Shown: positions 30,850 through 39,691, counted from the first letter of the stretch. The stretch is 64,000 bases of DNA from Natronospirillum operosum (GCF_004768465.1 NZ_SRMF01000004.1:124001-188000), one strand, 5' to 3'. Numbers and translations: made by a program. Notes: a model not told the origin generated them from the sequence alone.

Positions 30850-31632
30850 ATGAAAGCCATAACAACTCTATCGATACTGATTGCACTCGTACTGGCAGGA
30901 TGCAACTCGTCCTCCGGGAGCGGAACGGCCAGTATGGACCCCAATGGTCACTGGGAAATGAGCTTGACGTTCGAGCCGCAGCAGCCCGGTGATGCCCCCG
31001 ACGTCTTCACTACCAACATGGTGATCGCACCCGACAATCACTTTGTATGGAGTGGAGAAAATGGTGTGTTCATGAGTTTTGATAACAACTCGGTAACTGT
31101 TGCGGGCGGTCGTCTCGGGTTGAAGGGTTCCATCTGTGTTGCGGACTATGAAGATACCTTCTGTGCGGACGCTGAAGCCGATCTGAAGATAGAGAACAAC
31201 AACCGGGCTGAAGGTTCGTTCTCTGCAGCATTGCCCGGCCTGGAAATCGAGAAGATGACGCTGGTCAGGGATGATGCTACCCATGTCGATACACCATTCA
31301 ATAGTCTGGTCGGCATCTGGTCGGACATTGATGATGCCAACTCCACCTTTGAAATTCAGGCTGATGGCACCCTTGCCAATGGCAATATTATTGCTTCTGT
31401 GACCGGTGTTTACAGCCAGGTTGCATTTTCCAACATGACCGGAGATGTGGAAAAACTGGAACGGAACCTGTTCGGCCTGTCGATTCAGTTGCTGGATCCA
31501 CAGGATGATCCGGTAGCGTCCATTGCCGGCTATGGCTATCTGGACAGTGACGAACAACTGGTTCTGGGTCTGGGTGGCACTGACAGCCACAACCAGAACG
31601 CTGTGCTGCAGGCAACATTCGAGAAGCACTGA
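30850..31632 (+). CDS. Predicted lipoprotein of unknown function
   Basis: 260 aa from the ATG at 30850, with an AAGGAGCAGGGA ribosome site. The N-terminus MKAITTLSILIALVLAGC is a lipoprotein signal with lipobox LAGC. The mature part is beta-rich, with repeated WxS/W-x-D motifs (HWEMSLTFE, SLVGIWSDIDD) and predicted calycin-like strands. No family is recognised. It is probably anchored in the outer membrane. Confidence 0.75.
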   Translation: MKAITTLSILIALVLAGCNSSSGSGTASMDPNGHWEMSLTFEPQQPGDAPDVFTTNMVIAPDNHFVWSGENGVFMSFDNNSVTVAGGRLGLKGSICVADYEDTFCADAEADLKIENNNRAEGSFSAALPGLEIEKMTLVRDDATHVDTPFNSLVGIWSDIDDANSTFEIQADGTLANGNIIASVTGVYSQVAFSNMTGDVEKLERNLFGLSIQLLDPQDDPVASIAGYGYLDSDEQLVLGLGGTDSHNQNAVLQATFEKH

Positions 31633-31826
31633 TGCCCGGGAATTTTGCCGCAGTCAAAAGGGGGCTGGCTCCATTGCGTTGCCTGTTTCTGGTGATGCTG
31701 CTGGGTCTGCCCCTGTCGGCAGCGGCAGACCCTGACGCGCAGAACGCCCTGGCCATGGCGGGTTTGTACGCCTGCGCGGCAACGATCAGTTCGTTGGGTT
31801 GTCCCTTCTTGTGCCAGTCGGGATAG
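31632..31826 (+). CDS. Small ORF with signal-peptide-like N-terminus (doubtful)
   Basis: 64 codons, coupled to the lipoprotein gene by TGATG. It has a hydrophobic segment RCLFLVMLLGLPLSAAADP resembling a cleavable signal, then about 30 residues and a stop. The minus strand of the same stretch also reads protein-like (AYPDWHKKGQPNELIVAAQA), so either frame could be a gene remnant. No homology is recognised. Confidence 0.25.
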   Translation: MPGNFAAVKRGLAPLRCLFLVMLLGLPLSAAADPDAQNALAMAGLYACAATISSLGCPFLCQSG

Positions 31827-31841
31827 GCTTTTTCTGAAACC

Positions 31842-32501
31842 TTACCGGTCCAACTTGGTTTCCCCGGCCACGCTTTCCAGTTCGCCCTCATTGACGCCGA
31901 GCAGTTGCAGGATATTGCTCTGGGCGGCACTCAATATGTGCTGGCGCTCCTGTTCCAGCTCGCCGGGCAGGCTCTTGGCAATGGCCACAGCGCCCACCAG
32001 CGAGGCGAGAATGGCGCGGGATTTCTCGGCAATGAGTTCGCGGTCCGGCTCGAAGGGCAGTCGCTTCAGGCGGCTCAGGGCAACAAGTCGGGTTTCCAGC
32101 ATCTTCCTGAGACGCGAGTATGAGGCTTCGAACAAGGCGCGGATCTCGGTGTTCTCGTTGCCAATCTCATTGAACAGGACTGTTTCCGGCCCCGGCTGCC
32201 GCTTGCGTTCAAGCGCCTGCAGGTTCCAGCAGTTGGCCACCAGGTCCGTCAGGTGCTGCATGGACAAGGGCCCCTTGACCAGCCTGGCCGCACGGCTGCC
32301 CTCCAGCGTTTCTCTTACCGAGGCATGGTAGAGCGCCTCCTTGGAGGCGAAGTGGGCATAGAAGGCGCCGTGGGTCATCTTGGCCAGCTTCATGATCTGC
32401 CCAATGGACACCTTCTCGAAACCCTGGCGGCTGAACAGTTCGATGGCCGACTGCAGAATGCGCTTGCGCGATGTGACCTTGTGGTGCGTCGAGTAGGGCA
32501 T
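31842..32501 (-). CDS. TetR-family transcriptional regulator
   Basis: 219 aa. The DNA-binding domain is RILQSAIELFSRQGFEKVSIGQIMKLAKMTHGAFYAHF with the classic TetR spacing. The C-terminal part (about 70-200) is a ligand-binding domain. It is divergent from the beta-ketoacyl synthase gene, with an inverted repeat between them, so it probably represses that gene and itself. Confidence 0.9.
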   Translation of the reverse strand: MPYSTHHKVTSRKRILQSAIELFSRQGFEKVSIGQIMKLAKMTHGAFYAHFASKEALYHASVRETLEGSRAARLVKGPLSMQHLTDLVANCWNLQALERKRQPGPETVLFNEIGNENTEIRALFEASYSRLRKMLETRLVALSRLKRLPFEPDRELIAEKSRAILASLVGAVAIAKSLPGELEQERQHILSAAQSNILQLLGVNEGELESVAGETKLDR

Positions 32502-32532
32502 GGCGAGCTTACTCTCCCCCGCAGAATATTAT

Positions 32533-32547
32533 CTTGATCATATCAAG
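32533..32547. promoter_or_regulatory. Probable TetR operator
   Basis: CTTGAT-CAT-ATCAAG, a 15-bp inverted repeat with perfect 6-bp arms, lies in the 91-bp gap between the divergent TetR and ketosynthase genes. The link to this TetR is inferred from position. Confidence 0.5.
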
Positions 32548-32592
32548 GCCGGTGCTAGCTTGGCACAACTTCAGGCCATCAAGGAATCTACC

Positions 32593-33858
32593 ATGGAATC
32601 ACCTATCGTCATCACCGGCATGGGCATGATCAGCCCCCTTGGCTGCGGCGTCAAGGCAAGCTGGGACCGCTTGCTGGACTGTCAATCCGGCATTTCGCCG
32701 ATCACCCGCTTCGAAACCGATGAGCTGCCGATCAGGGTCGCGGGCGCGGTGCCCGACCTGGCCGCCGACCCCGAAGCAGGCTTTGACCCGGAACGCGTGG
32801 CTGACGCCAAGGAGCGGCGCAAGATGGATCTGTTCAGCCTGTACGCCATGGCTGCCGCCGAGGAAGCGTTGACTCAGGCCGCCTGGATGCCGTCGGGCGA
32901 TACCGAGAAAATGGCCACGGCCACCGTTATCGGTACCGGGATAGGCGGCTTTCCTACCATCACGCAAGCACAGAATACCCTGGTGACGCGAGGCCACCGG
33001 CGGCTGTCTCCGTTCACGGTGCCCGCGTTTCTGGCCAACCTGGCGGCGGGCAATGTGTCTATTCGCTATGGCTTTCGGGGGCCTGTGGGTTGTCCGGTAA
33101 CGGCCTGTGCCGCCGGGCTGCAGGCCATAGGCGATGGCATGCGCCTGATCCGCAGTGGCGAAGCCGATGTGGCGCTGGTGGGCGGCGCCGAGTCATGTAT
33201 TGATTCGCTTGCGCTGGCCAGTTTCCATGCCATGAAGGCGCTGTCCACCGAGCAGGATGATCCCGCCGGTGCATCACGCCCCTTCGACCAGACCCGCAGC
33301 GGCTTCGTGATGGGGGAGGGCGCCGGACTGCTGGTTATCGAAACTCTGGCCCACGCCGAAGCACGTGGGGCGACCCCCCTGGCCATTCTCAGTGGTTATG
33401 GAACCAGTGCAGACGCCCACCACATTGCCGCCGGCCCGGAAGACGGCTCCGGTGCCGCCACAGCCATTCGGCTGGCGCTCCGCATGGCGGGCCTTTCTCC
33501 ACAGGCCATTGACCACATCAATGCGCACGCCACCTCGACACCGGTAGGAGACCGGGCCGAGATCGCAGCCCTGCGCAACGCCTTTGGTGAAGCTCTGGCC
33601 GGTATTCCGATTTCTGCCAACAAGGCGGCGATTGGCCACCTGCTCGGTGCATCGGGCGGCGTCGAGAGCATCTTCTCTGCACTGTCCGCCATGCACGACC
33701 GGCTGCCACCCACGCTTAATCTGAACCAGGCCGATGACGACATGGAGGACCTCGACTTTGTGACCGGCGCGGCCCGCGACCAGGCCACACAGCATGTGCT
33801 GTGCAACGGGTTTGGTTTCGGCGGAGTGAATGCGGCCCTGATCGTCAGTAAGGTGTAG
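32593..33858 (+). CDS. Beta-ketoacyl-ACP synthase II-like (FabF-type) condensing enzyme
   Basis: 421 aa from the ATG at 32593. The catalytic triad is visible: Cys172 in GCPVTACAAG, His in INAHATSTPVGD, His in ANKAAIGHLLGASG. It has the N-terminal VITGMGMISPLGCGV and C-terminal NGFGFGGVNAAL motifs of FabF. It condenses acyl-thioesters with malonyl-ACP. It stands alone with a TetR regulator, without fabG, acpP or other fatty-acid genes, so it may be a regulated accessory enzyme for membrane adaptation or a special lipid. Confidence 0.92.
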   Translation: MESPIVITGMGMISPLGCGVKASWDRLLDCQSGISPITRFETDELPIRVAGAVPDLAADPEAGFDPERVADAKERRKMDLFSLYAMAAAEEALTQAAWMPSGDTEKMATATVIGTGIGGFPTITQAQNTLVTRGHRRLSPFTVPAFLANLAAGNVSIRYGFRGPVGCPVTACAAGLQAIGDGMRLIRSGEADVALVGGAESCIDSLALASFHAMKALSTEQDDPAGASRPFDQTRSGFVMGEGAGLLVIETLAHAEARGATPLAILSGYGTSADAHHIAAGPEDGSGAATAIRLALRMAGLSPQAIDHINAHATSTPVGDRAEIAALRNAFGEALAGIPISANKAAIGHLLGASGGVESIFSALSAMHDRLPPTLNLNQADDDMEDLDFVTGAARDQATQHVLCNGFGFGGVNAALIVSKV

Positions 33859-33867
33859 CCACTTGTT

Positions 33868-34242
33868 TCAGGCCTCTGCCTCATGGCAGACCGCTTCTAT
33901 ATTGTGTCCGTCCGGGCCAATGACAAAGGCGGCATAGTAGGTGGCGTGATAGTTCGGACGCAGTCCGGGCGCGCCATTATCCTTGCCGCCGGCCTCCAGG
34001 GCCGCGCGATAGAAAGCATCGACCTGTTGGCGAGTCTCCGCAACGAACGCAATGTGGAGCGGTGCAGGTGTCTCCGTGGCCTGGTACAGGCACAGTGATG
34101 CATCGTTACTGCCGCACAGCTCGATGCCGTAAGACGGATCGCCTTCGGCACCGGCCTCGACACCCAGCGGCTCGAGCGCCTGCAGGAAGAAGGCCTTGCT
34201 TTCCGCATAGTTACTGGCTCCAAACTTGAGATGATCAATCAT
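33868..34242 (-). CDS. VOC-family (glyoxalase-like) protein
   Basis: 124 aa with a single beta-alpha-beta-beta-beta pair: MIDHLKFGASNYAESKAFF at the start and the metal-ligand-like GPDGHNIEAVCHE at the end. It is usually annotated as a glyoxalase/bleomycin-resistance/dioxygenase superfamily member. The stop lies 10 bp from the convergent ketosynthase stop. It is divergent from the AraC-type regulator, its probable controller. Confidence 0.87.
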   Translation of the reverse strand: MIDHLKFGASNYAESKAFFLQALEPLGVEAGAEGDPSYGIELCGSNDASLCLYQATETPAPLHIAFVAETRQQVDAFYRAALEAGGKDNGAPGLRPNYHATYYAAFVIGPDGHNIEAVCHEAEA

Positions 34243-34375
34243 GTTCTCTCCTGTGGCATGGGTTGGTGGTGCCCCCGGGATTTCAACCCGCTACTCTGCC
34301 CGAAGAGCAATAATTATCAAGCAATACACCGGCAGATCGTTATTGTGGGCTGGCGAGATAACTCAGGGAGGTCAA

Positions 34376-35206
34376 ATGAATACTGTCCAAAGAGCCTTGT
34401 GGTATATCGAACACCACAGTCAGGAATCACTGACGCTCAACAGTATTGCTTCAGCCTGCAACGTGTCGCCCTTTTACCTGACACGTGCTTTCTCTGCACT
34501 GTTCGGGCAGACACCCGTGCGCTATATGCGCCGGCGTCGGCTCTCCGAGGCTGCGCGACAGTTGGCAGACGGCGCACCGGATATTCTCGCCCTGGCGCTG
34601 GAGCATGGCTACAACTCCCACGAGGCTTTCTCCCGCGCTTTCAAGGAAACCTTTGCCCTGACTCCAGAGCAGGTTCGCTCTCAGGGCCATACTGATAACC
34701 TGATACTGACGGAGGCAATCTCTATGTCTATTGGAACCCATATTCAACTTGATGCACCACGCCGGGAATCACTCAAGTCCTTGCACCTGGCAGGACTGGT
34801 TTCGCGTTTCCACTGTGATGCCAAAGCAGGCATCCCCCAGCAATGGCAACGTTTCCAGCCGTTACTGTCGGCCCTTTCCTCGCACAGTGGCGATGCAGCG
34901 TATGGTGCCTGTTTCAATTTCGATGATGAAGGCAGTTTCGACTATATGACCGGCGTTGAAGTGCCAGCACAGGCATCACTGCCCAGTGGCGTGGTGAGGA
35001 CTACGCTGCCCGAGCAAGACTATGCGGTGTTTGCCTACAGCGGCCATATTGCCGACATAACCTCGGTCATGGCCGCCATCTGGAACCATGGGCTCACCGA
35101 CCATGGCCTGGAGCCCAGCCATGGTCCAACCCTGGAAAAATACGGCCCGGACTTTGATCCGAACACCGGACAGGGCGGCTTTGAAGTCTGGATCGCGGTA
35201 CGTTGA
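34376..35206 (+). CDS. AraC-family regulator with GyrI-like effector domain
   Basis: 276 aa from the ATG at 34376 (AGGGAGG upstream); longer in-frame starts lack a ribosome site. The N-terminal double helix-turn-helix (SLTLNSIASACNVSPFYLTR and ILALALEHGYNSHEAFSRAF) is followed by a GyrI/SOUL-like small-molecule domain ending GGFEVWIAV. The architecture is like Rob and TipAS-related multidrug sensors. It probably senses a hydrophobic compound and controls the divergent VOC gene. Confidence 0.9.
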   Translation: MNTVQRALWYIEHHSQESLTLNSIASACNVSPFYLTRAFSALFGQTPVRYMRRRRLSEAARQLADGAPDILALALEHGYNSHEAFSRAFKETFALTPEQVRSQGHTDNLILTEAISMSIGTHIQLDAPRRESLKSLHLAGLVSRFHCDAKAGIPQQWQRFQPLLSALSSHSGDAAYGACFNFDDEGSFDYMTGVEVPAQASLPSGVVRTTLPEQDYAVFAYSGHIADITSVMAAIWNHGLTDHGLEPSHGPTLEKYGPDFDPNTGQGGFEVWIAVR

Positions 35207-35247
35207 TGGCGTGCAGGCCCGGTGTCGTGAGAATTACCGGCTTTGCA

Positions 35248-36000
35248 TTACAGACCACCGGAAGGATCAATGAAACTGCCGGTTACAAATGACGACTTGT
35301 CCGTAGCCAGCCAGAGTATGGCTTCAGCGATTTCTTCCGGCTGGCCCCCGCGCTGCATGGGGATCTTCGACTGCAAGCGGTCTACCCGGTTCGATTCACC
35401 ACCGGACGCATGCATCTCGGTGTGGATCAGGCCCGGTCGTACCGCATTGACCCGAATGCCCTGTGCGGCCACTTCCAGGGCCAGCCCCCGGGTCAGGGTG
35501 TCGATAGCGCCCTTGGAAGCGGCGTAGTCGACGTACTCGTTGGGTGAACCGCTTCTTGCTGCAACCGATGACACGTTGACGATGGCGCCGCCTGTGCCTC
35601 CGTTATCTGTCGACATGCGTTTGATGGCTTCTTTCGAGCACAGGAAACAGCCCATGACATTGGTTTTGAGCACCTGCAGGAAGCGTTCTTCGGAAATGTC
35701 TTCCAGGCGGCATTGCGTCATCAGTATGCCGGCGTTGTTGACCAGCACGGATAATCGCCCCAGTTCAGCGTCCACGGTGCTGAACAGCCTGGCGACATCA
35801 TCCGCTGACGACACATCGGCCTGCACCACCATGGCGTGCCCGCCGTCTGCAATGATCTGATCCCTGACGGATTTGGCCGCCCCGGCATCCGAGACATAAT
35901 TGATGCAGACGGAGAACCCGTTACGGGCCAGCAGCTTTGCGGTTGAGGCACCAATGCCTCGACTCGAACCTGTGACGATAGCGACCTGATTGGTATCCAT
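35248..36000 (-). CDS. Short-chain dehydrogenase/reductase (SDR)
   Basis: 250 aa. The cofactor motif is TGSSRGIG, followed by NNAG, catalytic Ser in VNVSSVAA, Y-x3-K in YVDYAASKG, and the PG motif in VRPGLIHTEM. It is a classical SDR with a probable NADP preference from the Arg in the glycine-rich loop. The substrate is unknown. It is followed on the same strand by no functional partner; the serine hydrolase remnant lies upstream. Confidence 0.9.
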   Translation of the reverse strand: MDTNQVAIVTGSSRGIGASTAKLLARNGFSVCINYVSDAGAAKSVRDQIIADGGHAMVVQADVSSADDVARLFSTVDAELGRLSVLVNNAGILMTQCRLEDISEERFLQVLKTNVMGCFLCSKEAIKRMSTDNGGTGGAIVNVSSVAARSGSPNEYVDYAASKGAIDTLTRGLALEVAAQGIRVNAVRPGLIHTEMHASGGESNRVDRLQSKIPMQRGGQPEEIAEAILWLATDKSSFVTGSFIDPSGGL

Positions 36001-36023
36001 GCGTTCTCCTGCACCTTGTTGCT

Positions 36024-36236
36024 TTACGACAGAGCCCGAAGCATTCGGGGCACCATCTTGAACGGAACCGCCCCGGCGGTAACCTGATTGACGGCTCCGG
36101 TCAGGTACATGTCCAGCTCCGGGGCGTGGAACAGCCAGATGCCATCGCCGGAGGCCACCGACATGATGGCGGAGTGGATATCCTTGCGTGCAATCAGCTC
36201 GTCGAGCAGAGCGTCCAGGCTCTGTGTCATGTTCAT
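36024..36236 (-). pseudogene. Internally deleted copy of the serine hydrolase gene
   Basis: 70 codons. The first 32 (MNMTQSLDALLDELIARKDI then HSAIMSVASGDG) match the start of the intact hydrolase at 24179-25354. The remainder (IWLFHAPELDMYLTGAVNQV then TAGAVPFKMVPRMLRALS) matches its C-terminus. About 300 central codons, including the SxxK and YSD motifs, are missing, and the junction is in frame. The product cannot be catalytic. It is a relic of a paralogous copy. Confidence 0.85.
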
Positions 36237-36267
36237 GCTCTCGTGCTACAGGAGGGCTCCAGTATGA

Positions 36268-36660
36268 TTATTTCAGCCGCTCAAGTCGCCCCTTGCGGCG
36301 GGCAAGATTCCTGTAGTCCCACTGGATCTCCTGTGCCTTCTCGAGCCAGCGCTGCAGGTCCGAAGTTCTTATTTCCGAAGCGTGGTTGAAGAACACCGAG
36401 GCATCCTTGAATTTCTTGCCCAGTACATTCAATTCGTCTTCATCAAAATCTGCGCCGCTCCAGAACATCAACCGTATGCCCGGCTTCTGTTTGCTGTATC
36501 CGACCGTTGGATTGCCATCCAGAAACCAGACCGGGTGTCGGTGCCAGATCTTGCTTTCAGCCTCCGGCAGGCCTTTGTCGATTGCGCGGGCCAGCAGGTC
36601 GCAGACGGCCCTGTGATCAGGCTCCTGCTGCTGGTTGTAGTTCACGATGTCGGGATGCAT
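36268..36660 (-). CDS. DUF1801/YdhG-like protein
   Basis: 130 aa from the ATG at 36660, overlapping the acetyltransferase stop (ATGA), so it is coupled to it. The features HRHPVWFLDGNPTVGYSKQK and GIRLMFWSGADFDEDEL are typical of the DUF1801 alpha/beta fold. Function is unknown. It is second gene of a leftward pair with the AAC(3)-I-like enzyme. Confidence 0.78.
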   Translation of the reverse strand: MHPDIVNYNQQQEPDHRAVCDLLARAIDKGLPEAESKIWHRHPVWFLDGNPTVGYSKQKPGIRLMFWSGADFDEDELNVLGKKFKDASVFFNHASEIRTSDLQRWLEKAQEIQWDYRNLARRKGRLERLK

Positions 36661-37148
36661 CACTGTTCCCCCTGCGCAGACTCCTGATCGGGCTCGACTG
36701 GAATATCAAAGTGCAGGACGTTTTCACGAACCCCGAGCTTGTCGTAGAGCGCGATGGCGGGTTCATCTTCAACGCCGGTATCAGCCTGCACGAAAATGAC
36801 ATAGGCGCCTCGTTCTGAAGCCATCACTTTCAGCCTCTCGATCAAGGCCGTCGCAATACCCTGCCGCCGGTAGTTGGTTGCAACGGCCAGGTCGTAGATG
36901 TAGATCTCACTGCGTTCCTGCTCGAACTTCTTCAACTCGTAGGCCGCAAGACCACCAATAACCTCATTGTTGTCCAGCGCCGCCAGTGCAATGAAGGTTT
37001 CACCGCCGAGCAGGCGTTGCAGGTAGTCCGCACTCGGGCGTCTGCCGGTATAGGTTTCCATGTCATCGAAAACCTCTCCGAACATCGCCAGCAGGGCATT
37101 CATCAGCTCTGTATCAGCGGGTGCAAGGTGATGGATTGTTACCGACAT
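36660..37148 (-). CDS. AAC(3)-I-like GNAT acetyltransferase
   Basis: 162 aa. It has strong resemblance to aminoglycoside 3-N-acetyltransferases of the AAC(3)-I group: [36 protein letters not shown], the acetyl-CoA loop [20 protein letters not shown], and the tail [15 protein letters not shown](3)-I enzymes acetylate gentamicin-type aminoglycosides. No integron attC, transposon or resistance cluster is adjacent, so this looks like a chromosomal relative, possibly a progenitor-type enzyme. Substrate specificity is not established. Confidence 0.85.
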   Translation of the reverse strand: MSVTIHHLAPADTELMNALLAMFGEVFDDMETYTGRRPSADYLQRLLGGETFIALAALDNNEVIGGLAAYELKKFEQERSEIYIYDLAVATNYRRQGIATALIERLKVMASERGAYVIFVQADTGVEDEPAIALYDKLGVRENVLHFDIPVEPDQESAQGEQ

Positions 37149-37199
37149 TATGGCCTCCTCTTCGAATGCCCGGCCCCACGAATGGGCGCTCGTCGACCG

Positions 37200-37994
37200 T
37201 CAATTATCGACTTCTTTGGCCAGATATTCAAAGAACGCCTTTGTGGCGTCATCGGCGGGAAAGTAACTCTCGATCATCAGTTCCTGCAAACCGGCATCCA
37301 GTGCCGTACCGAAGCTGGTGAGCGTCGAGAAGATGCTCAGTGGCTGGCCGTGCACATTCAGGTTGGCGGTGAGCATGGGGCCCTCCCAGCTTTGTGGAGT
37401 CGGTGTTTGCCAATGCTCGGGTGGGTCCAGGGACAGCAGATGGTTCATCAGGCCCGCGAGTTTGGGGCTGGGTTGGGTTTGCAGTTGCAGCTTCAGGCGG
37501 CGTAGCAGCAGGGCGGCAACGTCCGGCCAGTTGGTGATGAAGGGCCGCAGCCCGTCCGGTTCGAACAGGACGACCATCATGTTGAGTTGTGTGTCAGATT
37601 GGTGTGCCGGGAGCAGGGCGCTAATCAACTGTTGCATGGACCTGTTGGCCATCTGCAGATCCCAGTGCTGGTTCAGCACCACGGCTGGGTAAGGGGCATG
37701 ATGTTCCAGCATGATGGTCAGGGCCTGGCGCACGGATGCCATGGCGGTCTCTTCAAGAGGGATATCGGAATAGACGGCAGCATAACCACAGGCCGTGAGC
37801 AGGTGATTGGTGTCGCGATGGCTCAGGTTCATCACGGCCGAGAGTCTCAGCAGAACGTCGCGGCTGGGTTGTGTGCGGCCGGTTTCAATAAAGCTGATAT
37901 GGCGTGCCGACACATCGGCCTGCAGGCTCAGCTCGAGCTGCGACAGGCGCCTGGCACGACGGAATTGCGACAGGATGTGGCCGGCAGATCCCAT
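37200..37994 (-). CDS. XRE-family regulator with MmyB-like ligand domain
   Basis: 264 aa. The N-terminal XRE helix-turn-helix is SQLELSLQADVSARHISFIE followed by TGRTQPSRDVLLRLS, and then an MmyB-like PAS-related ligand-binding domain (about 90-264; motif APYPAVVLNQHWDLQMAN). Such regulators bind fatty acyl-like ligands and often control divergent oxidoreductases. Here the divergent gene encodes a small membrane protein. Confidence 0.88.
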   Translation of the reverse strand: MGSAGHILSQFRRARRLSQLELSLQADVSARHISFIETGRTQPSRDVLLRLSAVMNLSHRDTNHLLTACGYAAVYSDIPLEETAMASVRQALTIMLEHHAPYPAVVLNQHWDLQMANRSMQQLISALLPAHQSDTQLNMMVVLFEPDGLRPFITNWPDVAALLLRRLKLQLQTQPSPKLAGLMNHLLSLDPPEHWQTPTPQSWEGPMLTANLNVHGQPLSIFSTLTSFGTALDAGLQELMIESYFPADDATKAFFEYLAKEVDN

Positions 37995-38055
37995 GACGAT
38001 TGTTCCTGTGCAGTGAAGATTTTCTCATTCTGCCGCAATCCGGGTAGGTGGTGCC

Positions 38056-38072
38056 ATTACCTCTCAGGTAAT
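38056..38072. promoter_or_regulatory. Inverted repeat between the XRE regulator and membrane protein genes
   Basis: ATTACCT and AGGTAAT (7-bp arms, 3-base spacer) are centred about 70 bp from both starts. This is a likely operator of the XRE/MmyB-type regulator, assigned by position. Confidence 0.5.
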
Positions 38073-38133
38073 TGAGTGGCAACGGGCTTCGGCGCAATCT
38101 GACAGGCCTCAACCCAAACGCGAGGATCATGAC

Positions 38134-38532
38134 ATGAAAATCCCAGGTATTTCTGCAACCCTGATGACCAATATTCTGCTTTCTGGCCTGTCCGGCATTC
38201 TGTTGCTGGCTTTTCCTGGCCTGATCAGTGACGTAATGGGCGGTGTGCCTGCCTGGCTGCTGCAAGGCGTCGGTGTCGGCCTGCTGCTGTTCGCGGCGGG
38301 CGTTTATGGTGTGCGCCGTGCATTGCCGGACGCCCGTAGCGGTGTGGCCTGGGTACTGGCCTTCGATGTTGCCTGGATTGTGGCGACACCGGTGGTAATG
38401 GTGGTATTCGCCAGCCAGCTCAGTCTGTGGGGGCACATTCTGCTCGCGGACGTGGCGCTGATCGTGACCGCCTTCGCGCTGCTGGAGTGGCGCTGGCTGA
38501 AAGCGCCCGAAGTGGAAGCCGCAACAGGCTGA
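38134..38532 (+). CDS. Small four-helix inner-membrane protein
   Basis: 132 aa with four hydrophobic segments (ILLSGLSGILLLAFPGLI, WLLQGVGVGLLLFAAGVYGV, VAWVLAFDVAWIVATPVVMV, LLADVALIVTAFALLEW). No catalytic motif and no firm family. It is divergent from the XRE regulator and probably its target. Confidence 0.75.
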   Translation: MKIPGISATLMTNILLSGLSGILLLAFPGLISDVMGGVPAWLLQGVGVGLLLFAAGVYGVRRALPDARSGVAWVLAFDVAWIVATPVVMVVFASQLSLWGHILLADVALIVTAFALLEWRWLKAPEVEAATG

Positions 38533-38605
38533 TACTCCTGCGCCTGATCAAAAGCCAGAAGAGGGCACACACTCATCGAGCGGTAAAGGCGGTCATCCAA
38601 GCTTG

Positions 38606-39652
38606 CTATGGGAGAGACCGAGTCCGGACATAGCGAGCGCTTTCCGCAATGACATCCTCTATTGGAGGGCGAGGCATCTGCTGTTCAGCCAGAAAGCGGT
38701 CCGTTATCGTGGTGTCGAAGCGCGTTGTCTGAATGAAGTGCAGAGTCTCAGGCATGGTGTTTAAAACTTTTGGCAGCCCAGGGATGCGCAGCAGCAGGGC
38801 CAGGGCCGGTATTGGAATATGGCGTGTTGGTGCGCGGCGGTTCAATGCATTGGCGGCTATGGCTAACGTACCTTGCAGGTTTGGTGTTTCAGGATCCAGT
38901 GCAAGTAGTCGTGACGGCACAGAGTCCGCAGTCGCCGCCTTCGCAATCAGCCCGGCCAAGTGGTCCACAGCCACCAGCGGCAGCCAGTGAGACGGGCTGC
39001 CTGGCACCATGGAAAGGCGCCCGTTGGCAAGGTTGGTCATGAGTGTGTAGAGGGGTTGGCTTGCATCCAGCTCACCGTTTTTACTATGCCCTGTGACGGT
39101 GCCCGGTTGCACTTCCACTAACTCCGTACCTGATTTCCTGGCAAAAGCTCGGAGGCGGAAAGTCGCCTCCAGTTTGCTCGCCTCATAAGCGCCAGTGCAA
39201 CGGTATACCTGGTCCCAGTCAGTGTGTTGCGGGTCATCCTGGCTTATGCCCAGCCGCCTCAGATGCTCTTGATTCTCAAGCATGAACCCGCTGGTGAACA
39301 CCAGCCGAACACGATGCCGGTGAGCCAGTTCTGCCACGGCGAGAGAGCCTGCCACATTGGTGCGCTTGGCAGCATCCTGATTCAATTGCCAGGCAAAGCG
39401 GGCGCCCAGATGGATGATGCCGCCGATTTCCGGCAATTCATCGACTATGCCCAGGTCTGGTTGATCCAGATCCCCCTTCAGTGCATGAATAAAATGAGCT
39501 CTGCCGCCAAGTGCGTTGACGTGTTCACGCAATTCGGATAACTGTCGGTCCGGTTCGCGCAGCATCGCCAGAACCCGCTGTCTGCCGCGGGTTAACTGGG
39601 CGCACAAGTGGCGGCCGACAAAGCCGGTTGCTCCGGTAATCAATAAAGCCAT
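38606..39652 (-). CDS. NAD-dependent epimerase/dehydratase-family protein (extended SDR)
   Basis: 348 aa from the ATG at 39652, preceded by AGGAG. The N-terminal Rossmann loop is LLITGATGFVGRHL. There is no clear Y-x3-K dyad apart from YEASKLE (Y-x3-K form, about 168-172), and the C-terminal half is divergent. It lies downstream of a MerR-type elongated promoter and divergent from the merR gene, so it is almost certainly the regulated target. The substrate is unknown. Confidence 0.85.
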   Translation of the reverse strand: MALLITGATGFVGRHLCAQLTRGRQRVLAMLREPDRQLSELREHVNALGGRAHFIHALKGDLDQPDLGIVDELPEIGGIIHLGARFAWQLNQDAAKRTNVAGSLAVAELAHRHRVRLVFTSGFMLENQEHLRRLGISQDDPQHTDWDQVYRCTGAYEASKLEATFRLRAFARKSGTELVEVQPGTVTGHSKNGELDASQPLYTLMTNLANGRLSMVPGSPSHWLPLVAVDHLAGLIAKAATADSVPSRLLALDPETPNLQGTLAIAANALNRRAPTRHIPIPALALLLRIPGLPKVLNTMPETLHFIQTTRFDTTITDRFLAEQQMPRPPIEDVIAESARYVRTRSLP

Positions 39653-39691
39653 CTCTCTTCTCCTCTTTTGCAACAATGAAGACAAGCGAAT

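Noticed and set aside
31388-31930. 180-codon minus-strand frame with AYPDWHKKGQPNELIVAAQA
   Set aside because: One protein-like stretch, but the rest is antisense to the lipoprotein and TetR genes. Possibly a small gene remnant, not supportable as a CDS.
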